From positions 620,001 to 684,000 of the forward strand of contig NZ_BKBA01000008.1 in the NCBI RefSeq assembly GCF_007992835.1: a DNA stretch of 64,000 bases. The letters run 5' to 3'. The DNA is from Knoellia locipacati (GTDB taxonomy: Bacteria; Actinomycetota; Actinomycetes; Actinomycetales; Dermatophilaceae). A model generated the notes under the pieces. It was not told the DNA's origin. It made no database searches and worked only from the letters and a program-made list of their open reading frames with translations. Both the position numbers and the translations under genes were made by a program. Each line of letters starts with the position of its first letter. Position 1 is the first letter of the stretch. Below, piece by piece: positions 46,697 through 58,898 of the stretch.

Positions 46697-46802
46697 CCTG
46701 CACCAACGGCATACGCAGCACCGCTCGACCCCAACGAAATAGCACGACAGACCCACACACTTCGGCCCCACAGGGGGCTGGTAACCGAGGAGAAGAGATC
46801 AC

Positions 46803-48440
46803 ATGACGGAGCTCTCGATCCGTCCGGAGGAGATCCGGGACGCGCTGGACACCTACGTCCAGTCCTACGAGCCCGGCGCGGCCTCCCGCGAAGAGGTCGG
46901 CCGCGTCACCGACGCCGGTGACGGCATCGCCCACGTCGAGGGCCTGCCCTCGGCCATGACCAACGAGCTCCTCGAGTTCGAGGACGGCACGCTGGGCCTG
47001 GCGCTCAACCTCGACGTCCACACGATCGGTGTCGTCATCCTCGGTGACTTCTCCAACATCGAGGAGGGCCAGCAGGTCAAGCGCACCGGAGAGGTCCTCT
47101 CCGTGCCCGTCGGCGACGGCTACCTCGGTCGCGTCGTCAACCCGCTCGGCACCCCGATCGACGGTCTGGGCGACATCGCCAGCGACGAGCGCCGCGCGCT
47201 CGAGCTCCAGGCGCCGTCCGTCGTGCAGCGCAAGTCGGTCCACGAGCCGCTCCAGACCGGTCTCAAGGCCGTCGACGCCATGACGCCCATCGGTCGTGGC
47301 CAGCGCCAGCTCATCATCGGTGACCGCCAGACCGGCAAGACCACGGTCGCGGTCGACACGATCATCAACCAGAAGGAGTTCTGGGAGACGGGCGACCCGA
47401 CCAAGCAGGTCCGCTGCATCTACGTCGCCATCGGCCAGAAGGGCTCGACCATCGCGTCGGTCCGCGCCACGCTCGAGGAGGCGGGCGCGATGGAGTACAC
47501 CACCATCGTCGCCGCCCCCGCGTCCGACAGCGCCGGCTTCAAGTACCTCGCCCCCTACACCGGCTCGGCCATCGGCCAGCACTGGATGTACCAGGGCAAG
47601 CACGTCCTCATCGTCTTCGACGACCTGTCCAAGCAGGCCGAGGCCTACCGCGCCGTCTCGCTCCTCCTGCGTCGTCCGCCGGGCCGCGAGGCCTACCCGG
47701 GTGACGTCTTCTACCTGCACTCCCGTCTGCTCGAGCGTTGCGCGAAGCTCAACGACGAGCTCGGTGCGGGCTCGATGACCGGCCTGCCGATCATCGAGAC
47801 CAAGGCCGGTGACGTGTCGGCCTACATCCCGACCAACGTCATCTCCATCACCGACGGCCAGATCTACCTCCAGGCCGACCTGTTCAACTCCAACGTCCGC
47901 CCCGCGGTCGACGTGGGTGTCTCGGTCTCCCGAGTCGGTGGTGCTGCGCAGACCAAGGCCATGAAGTCGGTCTCCGGCCGTCTCAAGCTCGACTTGGCCC
48001 AGTTCCGTGCCCTCGAGGCCTTCGCGATGTTCGCGTCCGACCTCGACCCGGCCTCCAAGGCCCAGCTCGCCAAGGGTGCTCGCCTCGTCGAGCTCCTCAA
48101 GCAGTCGCAGTCGGCGCCGTACCCGATGGAGGAGCAGGTCGTCTCCGTCTGGGCCGGCACCACGGGCCAGCTCGACGACGTCGCGGTCGAGGACATCCGC
48201 CGCTTCGAGTCCGAGTTCCTCGACCACCTGCGTCGCAGCAAGGGCGACCTCCTCGCCGCGATCCGCGAGACGGGCAAGTTCGAGACGTCCACCGAAGAGG
48301 CCCTCAAGACCGAGATCGACTCCTTCAAGAAGGGCTTCGAGCCCTCCAACAAGGAGAACCTCCCGATCGGCGACGAGTCCGAGAGCGGCGACGACGCCCT
48401 CGACTCCGCCCAGGAGCAGATCGTCAAGCAGAAGCGCTGA
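46803..48440 (+). CDS. atpA: ATP synthase F1 subunit alpha
   Basis: It is the non-catalytic nucleotide-binding subunit of F1. The 545-residue protein has the P-loop GDRQTGKT (about residue 178), [18 protein letters not shown] near the C-terminal third and a C-terminal extension of about 35 acidic residues after position 505. GAGGAGAAG lies upstream. The preceding 106-nt gap has one GGCATAC heptamer. The 138-nt gap after it has two hairpins. Confidence 0.97.
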   Translation: MTELSIRPEEIRDALDTYVQSYEPGAASREEVGRVTDAGDGIAHVEGLPSAMTNELLEFEDGTLGLALNLDVHTIGVVILGDFSNIEEGQQVKRTGEVLSVPVGDGYLGRVVNPLGTPIDGLGDIASDERRALELQAPSVVQRKSVHEPLQTGLKAVDAMTPIGRGQRQLIIGDRQTGKTTVAVDTIINQKEFWETGDPTKQVRCIYVAIGQKGSTIASVRATLEEAGAMEYTTIVAAPASDSAGFKYLAPYTGSAIGQHWMYQGKHVLIVFDDLSKQAEAYRAVSLLLRRPPGREAYPGDVFYLHSRLLERCAKLNDELGAGSMTGLPIIETKAGDVSAYIPTNVISITDGQIYLQADLFNSNVRPAVDVGVSVSRVGGAAQTKAMKSVSGRLKLDLAQFRALEAFAMFASDLDPASKAQLAKGARLVELLKQSQSAPYPMEEQVVSVWAGTTGQLDDVAVEDIRRFESEFLDHLRRSKGDLLAAIRETGKFETSTEEALKTEIDSFKKGFEPSNKENLPIGDESESGDDALDSAQEQIVKQKR

Positions 48441-48443
48441 CCC

Positions 48444-48517
48444 GTATGCCGGGTGGTCACCTCGCGGTGACCGCCCGGCACGGCAGCCGGTCGCCCCAGG
48501 GCGACGGCACGGCATAC
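48444..48517. repeat. Two hairpins flanked by inverted heptamers in the atpA-atpG gap
   Basis: GTATGCC (48444) and GGCATAC (48511) flank a 14-bp stem with one G-T pair (48448-48461 and 48466-48479) and a second 7-bp stem (48490-48496 and 48499-48505). The arrangement resembles a small interspersed repeat. It could attenuate or stabilise the ATP synthase message. Confidence 0.75.
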
Positions 48518-48578
48518 GCCACGACGATCCAGACCACAGACTTCAGGCAGACACCTACACCACGAAAGGCGGAAACCT

Positions 48579-50962
<2,384 letters not shown>

Positions 50963-51082
50963 CCGACCGTGCACGATCGCAGGGCCGATGCCGCGCGCGG
51001 TGTCGGCCCTGCGGCATACGGCGACGAGGCACCCGGCCCGCGCCGCTAGACTTCATCTCCACACCACTTCCCGGAGGAACAC

Positions 51083-51352
51083 GTGAGCCAGCTGCAGGTT
51101 GAACTCGTCGCCGCGGACCGCAAGGTCTGGGAGGGCGAGGCGAGCCAGGTGAGTGCCCGCTCCATCGACGGCGAGCTCGGCATCATGCCCGGCCACACGC
51201 CCATCCTCGGAGTCCTCGTCCAGGGCGAGGTCCGGATCCACGGTGAGGGCGGCGTCCGCACCGCGACGATCGACGGTGGCTTCCTCTCCGTGGACCACGA
51301 CCGCGTCACCATCCTCGCCGAGGCCGTCGACGCCTCGGGCCTGAAGAGCTGA
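51083..51352 (+). CDS. atpC: ATP synthase F1 subunit epsilon
   Basis: It is the regulatory rotor subunit. The 89-residue protein is the N-terminal beta-sandwich (QVELVAADRKVWEGEASQV, GELGIMPGHTPILGVL) and ends before the C-terminal helical hairpin, the short form seen in some actinobacteria, so the usual inhibitory helix is reduced or missing. It starts with GTG behind GGAGG. The DUF2550 gene follows 19 nt later. Confidence 0.95.
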   Translation: MSQLQVELVAADRKVWEGEASQVSARSIDGELGIMPGHTPILGVLVQGEVRIHGEGGVRTATIDGGFLSVDHDRVTILAEAVDASGLKS

Positions 51353-51371
51353 CGAGAGCCGGGGTCGCGCC

Positions 51372-51803
51372 ATGACGCCGATCGTCGCCGTCGAGCTGGT
51401 GCTCGCGGTGGCGCTCGCCCTCGTCGTGGCGTTCATCGTCTACGTCTGGCTGCGACGGCGCTGGATCGCCGGCGGCAAGCCGCTCATGCTGTGCGCGATC
51501 AGCGCCGGCGAGCACAGCCGGTGGCGGCTGGGCCTGGCCCGGATCTCGGGGGAGCGGCTCGACTGGTTCTCGGTCGTCGGCCCGTCCCCGCGGCCAGCGC
51601 ACTCGTGGGTGCGTCACGACCTCGACCTCGGCGCACCGCAGCGGCTCGCTGACGCGGTCCCGGGGCTCCCCCCGGACGCGGTCTGCGTCCTCGGCCACTC
51701 CGGGTCCAGGCCCTACGAGCTGGCCATGAGCCCCGCGGCATACACCGCTGTGCGTGCCTGGCTCGAGAGCTCGCCGCCCGGCTACAACGTCAACGTGGCC
51801 TGA
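51372..51803 (+). CDS. DUF2550 domain membrane protein
   Basis: The 143-residue protein has one N-terminal membrane helix (about residues 6-27) and a cytoplasmic or extracellular domain with RWRLGLARISGERLDWFSV and ELAMSPAAYTAVRAWLES. Its place right after atpC is the normal location of this actinobacterial family, whose function is unknown. No strong RBS is seen. Confidence 0.85.
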   Translation: MTPIVAVELVLAVALALVVAFIVYVWLRRRWIAGGKPLMLCAISAGEHSRWRLGLARISGERLDWFSVVGPSPRPAHSWVRHDLDLGAPQRLADAVPGLPPDAVCVLGHSGSRPYELAMSPAAYTAVRAWLESSPPGYNVNVA

Positions 51804-51818
51804 GCGCGACCCCGGGCC

Positions 51819-52484
51819 TCAGTTGTCGTCGGTGCCCGGGTCGTCCCCACCGGACGCCCCGGAGCCCTTGGCCGGTGCCTCGGCGCGCCCGCCGCCGGGC
51901 TGCCAGAGCACGTCGCCGCCGGCATCGAGGTTGGCCACCCGGGCGAGGATGAAGAGCAGGTCCGAGAGGCGGTTGAGGTATGCCGCGGTCGTGGGGTTGA
52001 CGCCGCCCTCACCCTTGGCGGTGCCCACCTCGGTGCCGTGCGCCTCGACGGCGGCCCACGTCGCCCGCTCGGCCCGGCGCACGACGGTCGTCGCCTGGTG
52101 CAGGTGGGCGGCGGCGACGGTGCCACCGGGGAGGATGAACGAGCGCAGCTTGTCGAGCTTGGCGTTCTGGGCGTCGCAGTCCGCCTCGAGCTCGTCGATC
52201 CACTCGCCCTTGACCCGCAGCGGCGGGTACTCGGGGTTCGCCAGGAGCGGGGTGCACAGGTCGGCCCCGACGTCGAAGAGGTCGTTCTGGACGCGCGTGA
52301 GGACGGCGCGGACGTCGTCGCCGAGGGTCCCCGTGGCGAGCACGACGCCGATGACCGCGTTCGCCTCGTTGACGTCGGCGTAGGCCGCCAGCCGGGGGTC
52401 GGTCTTGCGGGTGCGGCTGAAGTCGCCCAGGGCGGTCGTGCCGTCGTCACCGGTGCGGGTGTAGATGCGCGTGAGGTTGACCAT
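51819..52484 (-). CDS. Cob(I)alamin adenosyltransferase, PduO type
   Basis: It converts cob(I)alamin and ATP to adenosylcobalamin. The 221-residue protein has the N-terminal ATP-binding RIYTRTGDDGTTAL, DVNEANAVIG, LFDVGADL and the C-terminal NRLSDLLFILAR. A disordered Gly/Ala/Asp tail of about 25 residues follows. CAGGCT lies 6 nt before the ATG. The adenosylcobalamin-dependent mutase meaA is encoded 1.6 kb away, so it probably supplies that enzyme. Confidence 0.93.
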   Translation of the reverse strand: MVNLTRIYTRTGDDGTTALGDFSRTRKTDPRLAAYADVNEANAVIGVVLATGTLGDDVRAVLTRVQNDLFDVGADLCTPLLANPEYPPLRVKGEWIDELEADCDAQNAKLDKLRSFILPGGTVAAAHLHQATTVVRRAERATWAAVEAHGTEVGTAKGEGGVNPTTAAYLNRLSDLLFILARVANLDAGGDVLWQPGGGRAEAPAKGSGASGGDDPGTDDN

Positions 52485-52585
52485 GCGCTGAGCCTGCCAG
52501 ATCTCTTTGCCCAGTCTTTACCGGCGGCATTCCCGGTGAGGGGCGAGGGGCGGGTTCACTGGAGGCCGACGGAAGGGAGGCGAAC

Positions 52586-52948
52586 GTGGATCACCGTGGA
52601 CACACGATCGTCACGTTGGACGAGCACCATGACGCGTCCGGCCACCACGTCTCGCTGCGCGGGCGTCTCGACGTCCACACCGTCCCCGACCTGCGGATGG
52701 TCCTGCACCGCATCGTCGACGACGGCAGCGACGACCTGCTGCTCGACCTCGCCGAGTGCGAGATCGGTGACGCGACCGGCTTCGGCGTCATCGTCGAGTG
52801 CCAGCGTCGCGCCCGTCGTGGGGCGCGCACCTTCTGCATCGTCGACGCCGACGACCGCACCCACCGGCTGCTGCGCCGAGCCCGGATGAGCCACCTCGTC
52901 GGCTCCGTGGGCTCGCCCGTGTCCGCGGTGACGTCGGCCGCCGGCTGA
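52586..52948 (+). CDS. STAS domain protein (anti-sigma factor antagonist-like)
   Basis: The 120-residue protein has a STAS fold: VSLRGRLDVHTVPDLRMVLHRIV, LLLDLAECEIGDATGFGVIV and a C-terminal ARMSHLVG. The usual phosphorylated Ser/Thr site DSSGLG is here DATGFG, so Thr would be the phosphoacceptor. It starts with GTG behind GGGAGG. No kinase or sigma partner is adjacent. It could regulate a general stress sigma factor or act in another partner-switch. Confidence 0.85.
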   Translation: MDHRGHTIVTLDEHHDASGHHVSLRGRLDVHTVPDLRMVLHRIVDDGSDDLLLDLAECEIGDATGFGVIVECQRRARRGARTFCIVDADDRTHRLLRRARMSHLVGSVGSPVSAVTSAAG

Positions 52949-52970
52949 CGCTCTCTGCCACGCTGTCGGG

Positions 52971-54017
52971 GTGACGTCCGCACCGCCGGCACCGACCGCC
53001 CCCCGCCGGGTCCTCGGTCTCGATGCCGCACGCGGTCTCGCGGTCGTGGCGATGGTCATCGCCCACGCCCTGCCGTTCGTGAGCGAGCGCGTGTCGGAGG
53101 GCGTGATGTTCGTCCTGCTCCAAGTCAACGACCTGGCCTCGCCGCTGTTCGCGCTCGTCATGGGCGTGGCCGCGGGTCTGGTCTTCCCGGGGCCCTCGAT
53201 GTCGCGGGGGCTCGCGCGGGCGATGGTGCGTGGAGTGGCCCTCATCGTCCTCGGCGTCGGTCTCGAGCAGCTCGACCACTGGGTCGCCGTCATCCTCCAC
53301 ATCCTCGGGCTGCTCGTCATCGTCGGCACCCCGTTGCTCGTGCTCGGCTCGCGGTGGCTGCTCGGCATCGCCGTGGCGCTCGTCCTCGCCGGGCCCTCCG
53401 TCATCGACGCGGTGACGCGCGCCGGTGGTGGCGTCCCGGGCGGGGTCGCCCCGAGCGCCGGCTGGGCCACGAACCCGCTCGTCGAGTGGCTCGTCCTCAA
53501 CACCCACTACCGCGTGCTCACCCTGCTGCCACTCTTCCTCGTCGGCGCGGTCCTGGCCCGACGCGGTCTCGACGACGAGCGGACGTCGTGGTGGTGCCTC
53601 ATGGGCGGCCTGACGATGCTCTGGGCCAGCTTCGCCGCCGACCTGCTCGGGTTCCCCGTCGTCTTCTCCGGTGACCACGCCGACCAGCTGCAGGAGAACG
53701 GCCTGGCGCTCGCGGCATACGGGCTCGTCATGGCGACCGCGATCGCGGGGAAGCGGCGTGGGAGCGAGCCCACGGTGCTCGGCCCGCTGGCGCTCATCGG
53801 CACGGTCGCCCTGTCGCTCTACGTCGCGCACGTCGCCCTGCTCGTCCCGGTCATCCCGGCGTTCCCTGACGGCGGGTGGCTGCCGTTCAGCGGGTTCGTC
53901 GTCGTCAGCGTGCTGGCGGCGTGGGCGTGGGCGCGCTTCCTCGGACGGGGGCCGCTCGAGGTGCTCGTCGACCGGATGTCGCCCGCGCGGCGCCCGCGCG
54001 AACGCGTCCCGGCGTGA
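52971..54017 (+). CDS. Multipass membrane protein, heparan-alpha-glucosaminide N-acetyltransferase / DUF418-like
   Basis: The 348-residue protein has about nine or ten membrane helices. It starts with the RVLGLDAARGLAVVAMVIAHALP signature common to acyltransferase_3, DUF1624 and DUF418 proteins, which includes conserved Arg and His. The substrate is unknown; cell-envelope acylation is a common role for relatives. It starts with GTG. CACGCT lies 6 nt upstream. Its stop codon lies within the 14-bp palindrome shared with the 3-hydroxyacyl-CoA dehydrogenase promoter. Confidence 0.75.
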   Translation: MTSAPPAPTAPRRVLGLDAARGLAVVAMVIAHALPFVSERVSEGVMFVLLQVNDLASPLFALVMGVAAGLVFPGPSMSRGLARAMVRGVALIVLGVGLEQLDHWVAVILHILGLLVIVGTPLLVLGSRWLLGIAVALVLAGPSVIDAVTRAGGGVPGGVAPSAGWATNPLVEWLVLNTHYRVLTLLPLFLVGAVLARRGLDDERTSWWCLMGGLTMLWASFAADLLGFPVVFSGDHADQLQENGLALAAYGLVMATAIAGKRRGSEPTVLGPLALIGTVALSLYVAHVALLVPVIPAFPDGGWLPFSGFVVVSVLAAWAWARFLGRGPLEVLVDRMSPARRPRERVPA

Positions 54018-54027
54018 GCACTCTCAC
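54014..54027. promoter_or_regulatory. Putative operator upstream of meaA
   Basis: GTGAG-CACT-CTCAC lies 48 nt before the meaA ATG and about 35 nt before its -10 box. The same core occurs at the same distance before the 3-hydroxyacyl-CoA dehydrogenase gene. Confidence 0.6.
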
Positions 54028-54075
54028 CGCCTGAGACCCTGTCTCGACAGGTGACCCGCCGGTAGCGTCGATTGC

Positions 54076-56172
54076 ATGTCCGACCAGCCCCCTGCCGAGG
54101 CCGCGCCCGCCGCTGCCGCCCCCGCGCGTCCCGAGCGCGACCGCCCCTGGGTGATGCGCACGTATGCCGGCCACTCCAGTGCCGCCGCGTCGAACGCGCT
54201 CTACCGGCGCAACCTCGAGAAGGGCCAGACGGGGCTCTCGGTCGCCTTCGACCTGCCGACGCAGACCGGCTACGACCCCGACCACGTCCTCGCGCGCGGC
54301 GAGGTCGGCAAGGTGGGCGTGCCGATCTCGCACATCGGCGACATGCGGGCGCTGTTCGACGAGATCCCGCTCGGGCAGATGAACACCTCGATGACGATCA
54401 ACGCCACCGCGATGTGGCTGCTCGCGATGTACCAGGTCGCCGCCGAGGACCAGGCCGTCGCGGCGGGTGAGGACCCGGCCGACGTCGTGCGGTCGCTCGG
54501 GGGCACGACCCAGAACGACATCATCAAGGAGTACCTGTCGCGAGGGACCTACGTCTTCGCGCCGGCGCCTTCGCTGAGGCTCATCACCGACATGGTGAGC
54601 TACACCGTCGCCGAGATCCCCAAGTGGAACCCGATCAACATCTGCAGCTATCACCTGCAGGAGGCCGGCGCGACGCCCGTGCAGGAGATCGCCTACGCGA
54701 TGTCGACGGCGATCGCCGTCCTCGACGCGGTGCGCGACGCGGGCCAGGTGCCGCCGGAGCGCTTCGGCGAGGTCGTCGCGCGGATCTCGTTCTTCGTCAA
54801 CGCCGGGGTGCGGTTCGTCGAGGAGATGTGCAAGATGCGCGCCTTCGTCGAGCTGTGGGACGAGCTCACGCGCGAGCGCTACGGCGTCACCGACGCCAAG
54901 CAGCGGCGCTTCCGCTACGGCGTGCAGGTGAACTCGCTCGGGCTCACCGAGGCCCAGCCCGAGAACAACGTCCAGCGGATCGTGCTCGAGATGCTCGCCG
55001 TCACGCTGTCCAAGGACGCGAGGGCGCGGGCCGTCCAGCTGCCTGCGTGGAACGAGGCCCTGGGCCTCCCGCGGCCGTGGGACCAGCAGTGGTCGCTGCG
55101 CATGCAGCAGGTGCTGGCCTTCGAGTCCGACCTGCTCGAGTACGACGACCTCTTCGAGGGCTCGACGGTCGTCGAGGCCAAGGTCGCCGAGCTCGTCGCC
55201 GGCGCCAAGGCGGAGATCGCCCGCGTCCAGGACATGGGTGGCGCCGTCGCGGCCGTCGAGAGCGGCTACATGAAGTCGGCGCTCGTCGCCTCGCACGCCC
55301 TGCGCCGCCAGCGGATCGAGGCCGGCGAGGACGTCATCGTCGGCGTCAACCGGTTCGAGAGCACCGAGCCCAACCCGCTCACCGCAGACCTCGACACCGC
55401 CATCCAGACGGTCGACGCCGGCGTGGAGGCGGCGGCCGCGACCGCCGTGCGCGAGTGGCGCGAGCGTCGTGACGCGGACCCCGAGCGGCGCGAGCGTGCG
55501 GCGAGGGCCCTGGCGCGCCTGCGCGAGGCCGCGGCGACCGACGAGAACCTCATGGAGGCATCGATCGAGTGCGCCCGCGCCGAGGTGACGACGGGGGAGT
55601 GGGCCCAGGCGCTGCGCGACGTGTTCGGCGAGTTCCGGGCGCCTACGGGCGTCACCGGGTCGGTCGGCCTCACCGGAGGCGCTGCCGGCGCCGAGCTCGC
55701 TGCGGTGCGGGAGCGGGTCGGGCGGTTGCGCGACGAGCTCGGCGAGACGCTCCGCGTCCTCGTCGGCAAGCCCGGCCTCGACGGCCACTCCAACGGGGCG
55801 GAGCAGATCGCCGTGAGGGCGCGCGACGCCGGCTTCGAGGTGATCTACCAGGGGATCCGGCTCACGCCCGAGCAGATCGTGGCCGCCGCCGTCTCCGAGG
55901 ACGTCCACCTCGTCGGCATCTCGATCCTCTCGGGCTCGCACATGGAGCTCGTGCCCGAGGTGCTCGAGCGGCTGCGCGACGCCGGTGCCGGTGACATCCC
56001 CGTCATCGTCGGCGGCATCATCCCCGAGTCCGACGCCGCCCGGCTCAAGGCGCTGGGCGTGGCCGAGGTCTTCACACCCAAGGACTTCGGGCTCAACGAC
56101 ATCATGAGCAGGTTCGTCGACGTCATCCGCGAGTCACGCCAGACGGAGCCGGCGCAGCCCACCCACGCCTGA
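54076..56172 (+). CDS. meaA: Ethylmalonyl-CoA mutase / MeaA-type B12-dependent acyl-CoA mutase
   Basis: It belongs to the adenosylcobalamin mutases that turn (2R)-ethylmalonyl-CoA into methylsuccinyl-CoA in the ethylmalonyl-CoA pathway. The 698-residue single chain has an N-terminal catalytic barrel (about 25-520; LSVAFDLPTQTGYD, MNTSMTINATA, GGTTQNDIIKEYLSRGTYVF, NICSYHLQEAGA) and a B12-binding domain (about 555-690) with the base-off motif Asp569-x-His571-xx-Gly574. YDPDH in the substrate loop agrees with MeaA rather than methylmalonyl-CoA mutase in my recollection, but specificity is inferred. TAGCGT lies 7 nt before the ATG, so the message is leaderless. Confidence 0.88.
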   Translation: MSDQPPAEAAPAAAAPARPERDRPWVMRTYAGHSSAAASNALYRRNLEKGQTGLSVAFDLPTQTGYDPDHVLARGEVGKVGVPISHIGDMRALFDEIPLGQMNTSMTINATAMWLLAMYQVAAEDQAVAAGEDPADVVRSLGGTTQNDIIKEYLSRGTYVFAPAPSLRLITDMVSYTVAEIPKWNPINICSYHLQEAGATPVQEIAYAMSTAIAVLDAVRDAGQVPPERFGEVVARISFFVNAGVRFVEEMCKMRAFVELWDELTRERYGVTDAKQRRFRYGVQVNSLGLTEAQPENNVQRIVLEMLAVTLSKDARARAVQLPAWNEALGLPRPWDQQWSLRMQQVLAFESDLLEYDDLFEGSTVVEAKVAELVAGAKAEIARVQDMGGAVAAVESGYMKSALVASHALRRQRIEAGEDVIVGVNRFESTEPNPLTADLDTAIQTVDAGVEAAAATAVREWRERRDADPERRERAARALARLREAAATDENLMEASIECARAEVTTGEWAQALRDVFGEFRAPTGVTGSVGLTGGAAGAELAAVRERVGRLRDELGETLRVLVGKPGLDGHSNGAEQIAVRARDAGFEVIYQGIRLTPEQIVAAAVSEDVHLVGISILSGSHMELVPEVLERLRDAGAGDIPVIVGGIIPESDAARLKALGVAEVFTPKDFGLNDIMSRFVDVIRESRQTEPAQPTHA

Positions 56173-56183
56173 CGTCGCAGGCG

Positions 56184-57449
56184 TCAGAAGTGGGTGCTGC
56201 AGTACGGCGACGGGCCGCCGTCGGCCAGCGCCGCGAACCTCGCGAGCGCCGCGTCGTCGCCGGTGACCCGTCCCGCTCGCGCGAGCGGGTCCACGGCGAC
56301 GTCACCGAGCCACATCGTCCCGAGCGTCTCGACGTCGAGGGTGATGTCGGGGCGCTCCGTCGACGGGGCCGCCGTGGCGCGGCCGCCCTCGGCGGTGAGC
56401 CGCACGGTGCCGTCCGCATGGCCCAGCGGGTCCTCGACGCGGAGCACGAGCGAGCCGTCGGCGAACCACGGCCGCGCCTCGAGCGCCGCTGCGAGGTCGA
56501 GGACGCGGACCCACAGGTGGTCCGGCAGTGACGTCACCCGCCGGACCCGGTGGTCGACGAGCGCGTGGGCGAGCGGGTCCACCGCCGGGGCCGGGCCGAC
56601 GACGACCCGTGCGAGGTCGATGTCAGCGAGGAACTGCCAGAGCGCGAGGTATGCCGTCGGCGTCCCTGCGACGAGGTCGGACACCTTGACCTCGGTCTCG
56701 TCGCCCCGCTTGACCTCGTAGACGACGTAGCCGTCGGGCTGTCCGTCGGGTCCGACGCGCACGCCGACACGCTGCCTGCGGCTCTCGCCCTGCTCGTCCC
56801 AGTCGTAGCCGCTGATCCAGTGCTCGTAGAACGTCGGACGCGCGAGGGCGCCGCGGGTCGTCTCGTGGTGGCGGGCGAACGCCGCGGACGCCGCCGGCCA
56901 CGACTCCGCGGGGTCGGCCATGACGACCCGGCCCCCGTCGTCGGGCGCGTGTCGCAGCCGGAACGCGGACGACGTGTCGACGCGCACCCGGGCCTCGCGG
57001 GTCGCGGGTCCGAACCCGAACCGCTGGTAGATGCCTCCCTCGGAGGCGGTGAGCACGGCGACCGGCATCCCCGCGGCCACGGCGGAGTCGAGGTTCTCGG
57101 TCATGAGGCGGCGCATGAGCCCACGTCGGCGGTGCGTCGGCGCGACCGTGACGTCCGAGATCATCCACGCGTCCACGACGGCCGCACCGGCGTTGAGGGG
57201 CTTGGTGAAGTGGGCGAACGTCGCGACCGGCACGTCGCTCGAGAGCCCGAGCGAGCTCGTGTCCCAGACGCCGCGGTTGACCACGCCGTCGGCCCGCGCC
57301 ACCGCGAGCCACCTCGTCCGGAACCCGTCGGTGGCGCGTCCCTGGTGGAAGCCGCGCATCACCGCGTCGAGCCAGCCGGCGACTCTCGCGGTGTTGGCCG
57401 GACTCTCGTCGTCGAGGTCGAGGGTGGTGAAGATGAGGTCGTCGGTCAC
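56184..57449 (-). CDS. Eis-like GNAT N-acetyltransferase with SCP2-like domain
   Basis: This 421-residue protein has the three-part Eis layout. An N-terminal GNAT domain (about 1-150) has the acetyl-CoA loop VTVAPTHRRRGLMRRLM. A second GNAT-like region spans about 160-290. The C-terminal SCP2-like domain (about 300-410) ends CSTHF, where the terminal carboxylate usually acts in catalysis. Relatives acetylate aminoglycosides or protein lysines, and the substrate here is unknown. The start GTG at 57449 fits the family N-terminus. No RBS or -10 is clear. Confidence 0.85.
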   Translation of the reverse strand: MTDDLIFTTLDLDDESPANTARVAGWLDAVMRGFHQGRATDGFRTRWLAVARADGVVNRGVWDTSSLGLSSDVPVATFAHFTKPLNAGAAVVDAWMISDVTVAPTHRRRGLMRRLMTENLDSAVAAGMPVAVLTASEGGIYQRFGFGPATREARVRVDTSSAFRLRHAPDDGGRVVMADPAESWPAASAAFARHHETTRGALARPTFYEHWISGYDWDEQGESRRQRVGVRVGPDGQPDGYVVYEVKRGDETEVKVSDLVAGTPTAYLALWQFLADIDLARVVVGPAPAVDPLAHALVDHRVRRVTSLPDHLWVRVLDLAAALEARPWFADGSLVLRVEDPLGHADGTVRLTAEGGRATAAPSTERPDITLDVETLGTMWLGDVAVDPLARAGRVTGDDAALARFAALADGGPSPYCSTHF

Positions 57450-57545
57450 TGCCTCAGCCAACCAGCCGGAAAGTGGCGCTGTCGAACGGATTCGGGGCGG
57501 ACGGCATACGGGCGAAGCGACGGGACCACGTGGGAAGGTGGAGCC

Positions 57546-58169
57546 GTGAGCGACCTGCACTGTGCCGCAACCCTGCTCGTGGCGCGCCACGGCGATGCCG
57601 ACTACCCGCACGCGAGGGTGCTGTCCGACGACGGGGGCTGGCTCACCGACAAGGGCAAGGACCAGGTGCGTGCGCTCGCGGAGTCGGTGGCGGGCCGACG
57701 GGTGGCCGCCGTCTTCACGAGCGGTCTGCAGCGCGCGGTCGAGTCGGGTGCCCTCGCGGCCGACGTGCTCGGGGTGACCTCACGGGTCGTGCACGGCCTC
57801 GAGGAGTTCTCGGTCGGCGCGCTCGCCGGCCGCGCCCACGACGACCCCGAGCTGGGCGGGGTGTTCGAGGCGTGGAGGGCCGGGCACCTCGGGACCGTCA
57901 TCCCCGGCGGCGAGAGCGGCGAGGAGGTCCTGACCCGATACCGCGGCGCGCTCGAGGAGATCGCCGACCTGCACCGCGGGGAGACCGTCCTCGTCTTCAG
58001 CCACGGCGGCGTGATGTCGTTCGCCCTGCCGCGGATGGGTCGCAACGTGCGCAGCGACCTGGCGGCGCAGATGTTCCTGCCGAACTGCGCGGTGGCCGAG
58101 ATCGCGATCGACGCCGACGACGTGACCGTCGTGTCCTGGCCGGGGAGTGCCGACCGCTCGGTGGTCTAG
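57546..58169 (+). CDS. Histidine phosphatase (phosphoglycerate mutase-like) family protein
   Basis: This 207-residue protein has the catalytic RHG in [12 protein letters not shown], the second His in [10 protein letters not shown], the Arg in [10 protein letters not shown] and the acid in LEEFSVGAL. It is the usual cytoplasmic two-His phosphatase fold, and the substrate is unknown. It starts with GTG behind GGTGGAG. Its stop shares CTAG with the stop of the convergent nucS. Confidence 0.88.
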   Translation: MSDLHCAATLLVARHGDADYPHARVLSDDGGWLTDKGKDQVRALAESVAGRRVAAVFTSGLQRAVESGALAADVLGVTSRVVHGLEEFSVGALAGRAHDDPELGGVFEAWRAGHLGTVIPGGESGEEVLTRYRGALEEIADLHRGETVLVFSHGGVMSFALPRMGRNVRSDLAAQMFLPNCAVAEIAIDADDVTVVSWPGSADRSVV

Positions 58170-58861
58170 AAGAGCCGGTGCTCGCTGTTGTCGATGCCCT
58201 TGAGGTCGTCGTAGTCGAGGACGACGCAGCGTATGCCGCGGTCCTCGGCGAGCGTGCGGGCCTGCGGCTTGATCTGCTGCGCGGCGAAGATGCCGGTCAC
58301 CGGGGCGAGGTGGGGGTCGCGGTTCATGAGCTCGAGGTAGCGGGTGAGCTGCTCGACGCCGTCGATCTCGCCGCGTCGCTTGATCTCGACCGCCACGGTC
58401 GCTCCTGACGCGTCCTTGCAGAGGATGTCAACGGGGCCGATGGGGGTCATGTACTCGCGGCGGGTGAGGGTCCAGCCTTCGCCGAGGGTGGTGATGTGCT
58501 CGGCGAGGAGCTTCTGGAGGTGGGCCTCGACGCCGTCCTTGACGAGCCCGGGGTCGACGCCGAGCTCGTGGCTCGTGTCGCTGTGGACCTCGTGCAGGCG
58601 CACCCGCAGCCGGTCCTCGGACTTGGCGTGCTGGACGGCCCACACGGCGGTGACGCCGTCGGCGAGCTCGGCCTCGTCGGGCTCGACCTCGGCCATCGCG
58701 CACGGCGGCGACATCCAGTTGAGCGGCTTGTAGGAGCCGCCGTCGGAGTGGATGAGCACCGAGCCGTCCGCCTTGACCATGAGCAGCCGGGTCGCGAGGG
58801 GGAGATGGGCGCTCAGCCGCCCGTCGTAGTCGACACTGCAGGTCGCAATCACCACTCGCAC
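58166..58861 (-). CDS. nucS: Endonuclease NucS (non-canonical mismatch repair)
   Basis: It cleaves both strands at mismatches and replaces MutS/MutL in actinobacteria. The 231-residue protein has an N-terminal DNA-binding half (residues 1-110) and a RecB-like nuclease domain. Catalytic residues fall in [11 protein letters not shown] and VAVEIKRRG (Asp, Glu, Lys). The C-terminal end HRLF resembles the beta-clamp contact of known NucS. GTG at 58861 has TAGGGT 6 nt upstream, so it is leaderless. Confidence 0.95.
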   Translation of the reverse strand: MRVVIATCSVDYDGRLSAHLPLATRLLMVKADGSVLIHSDGGSYKPLNWMSPPCAMAEVEPDEAELADGVTAVWAVQHAKSEDRLRVRLHEVHSDTSHELGVDPGLVKDGVEAHLQKLLAEHITTLGEGWTLTRREYMTPIGPVDILCKDASGATVAVEIKRRGEIDGVEQLTRYLELMNRDPHLAPVTGIFAAQQIKPQARTLAEDRGIRCVVLDYDDLKGIDNSEHRLF

Positions 58862-58898
58862 CGGGTCACCCTAGCGGTCCCGGCCGGGCGGCCCGACG

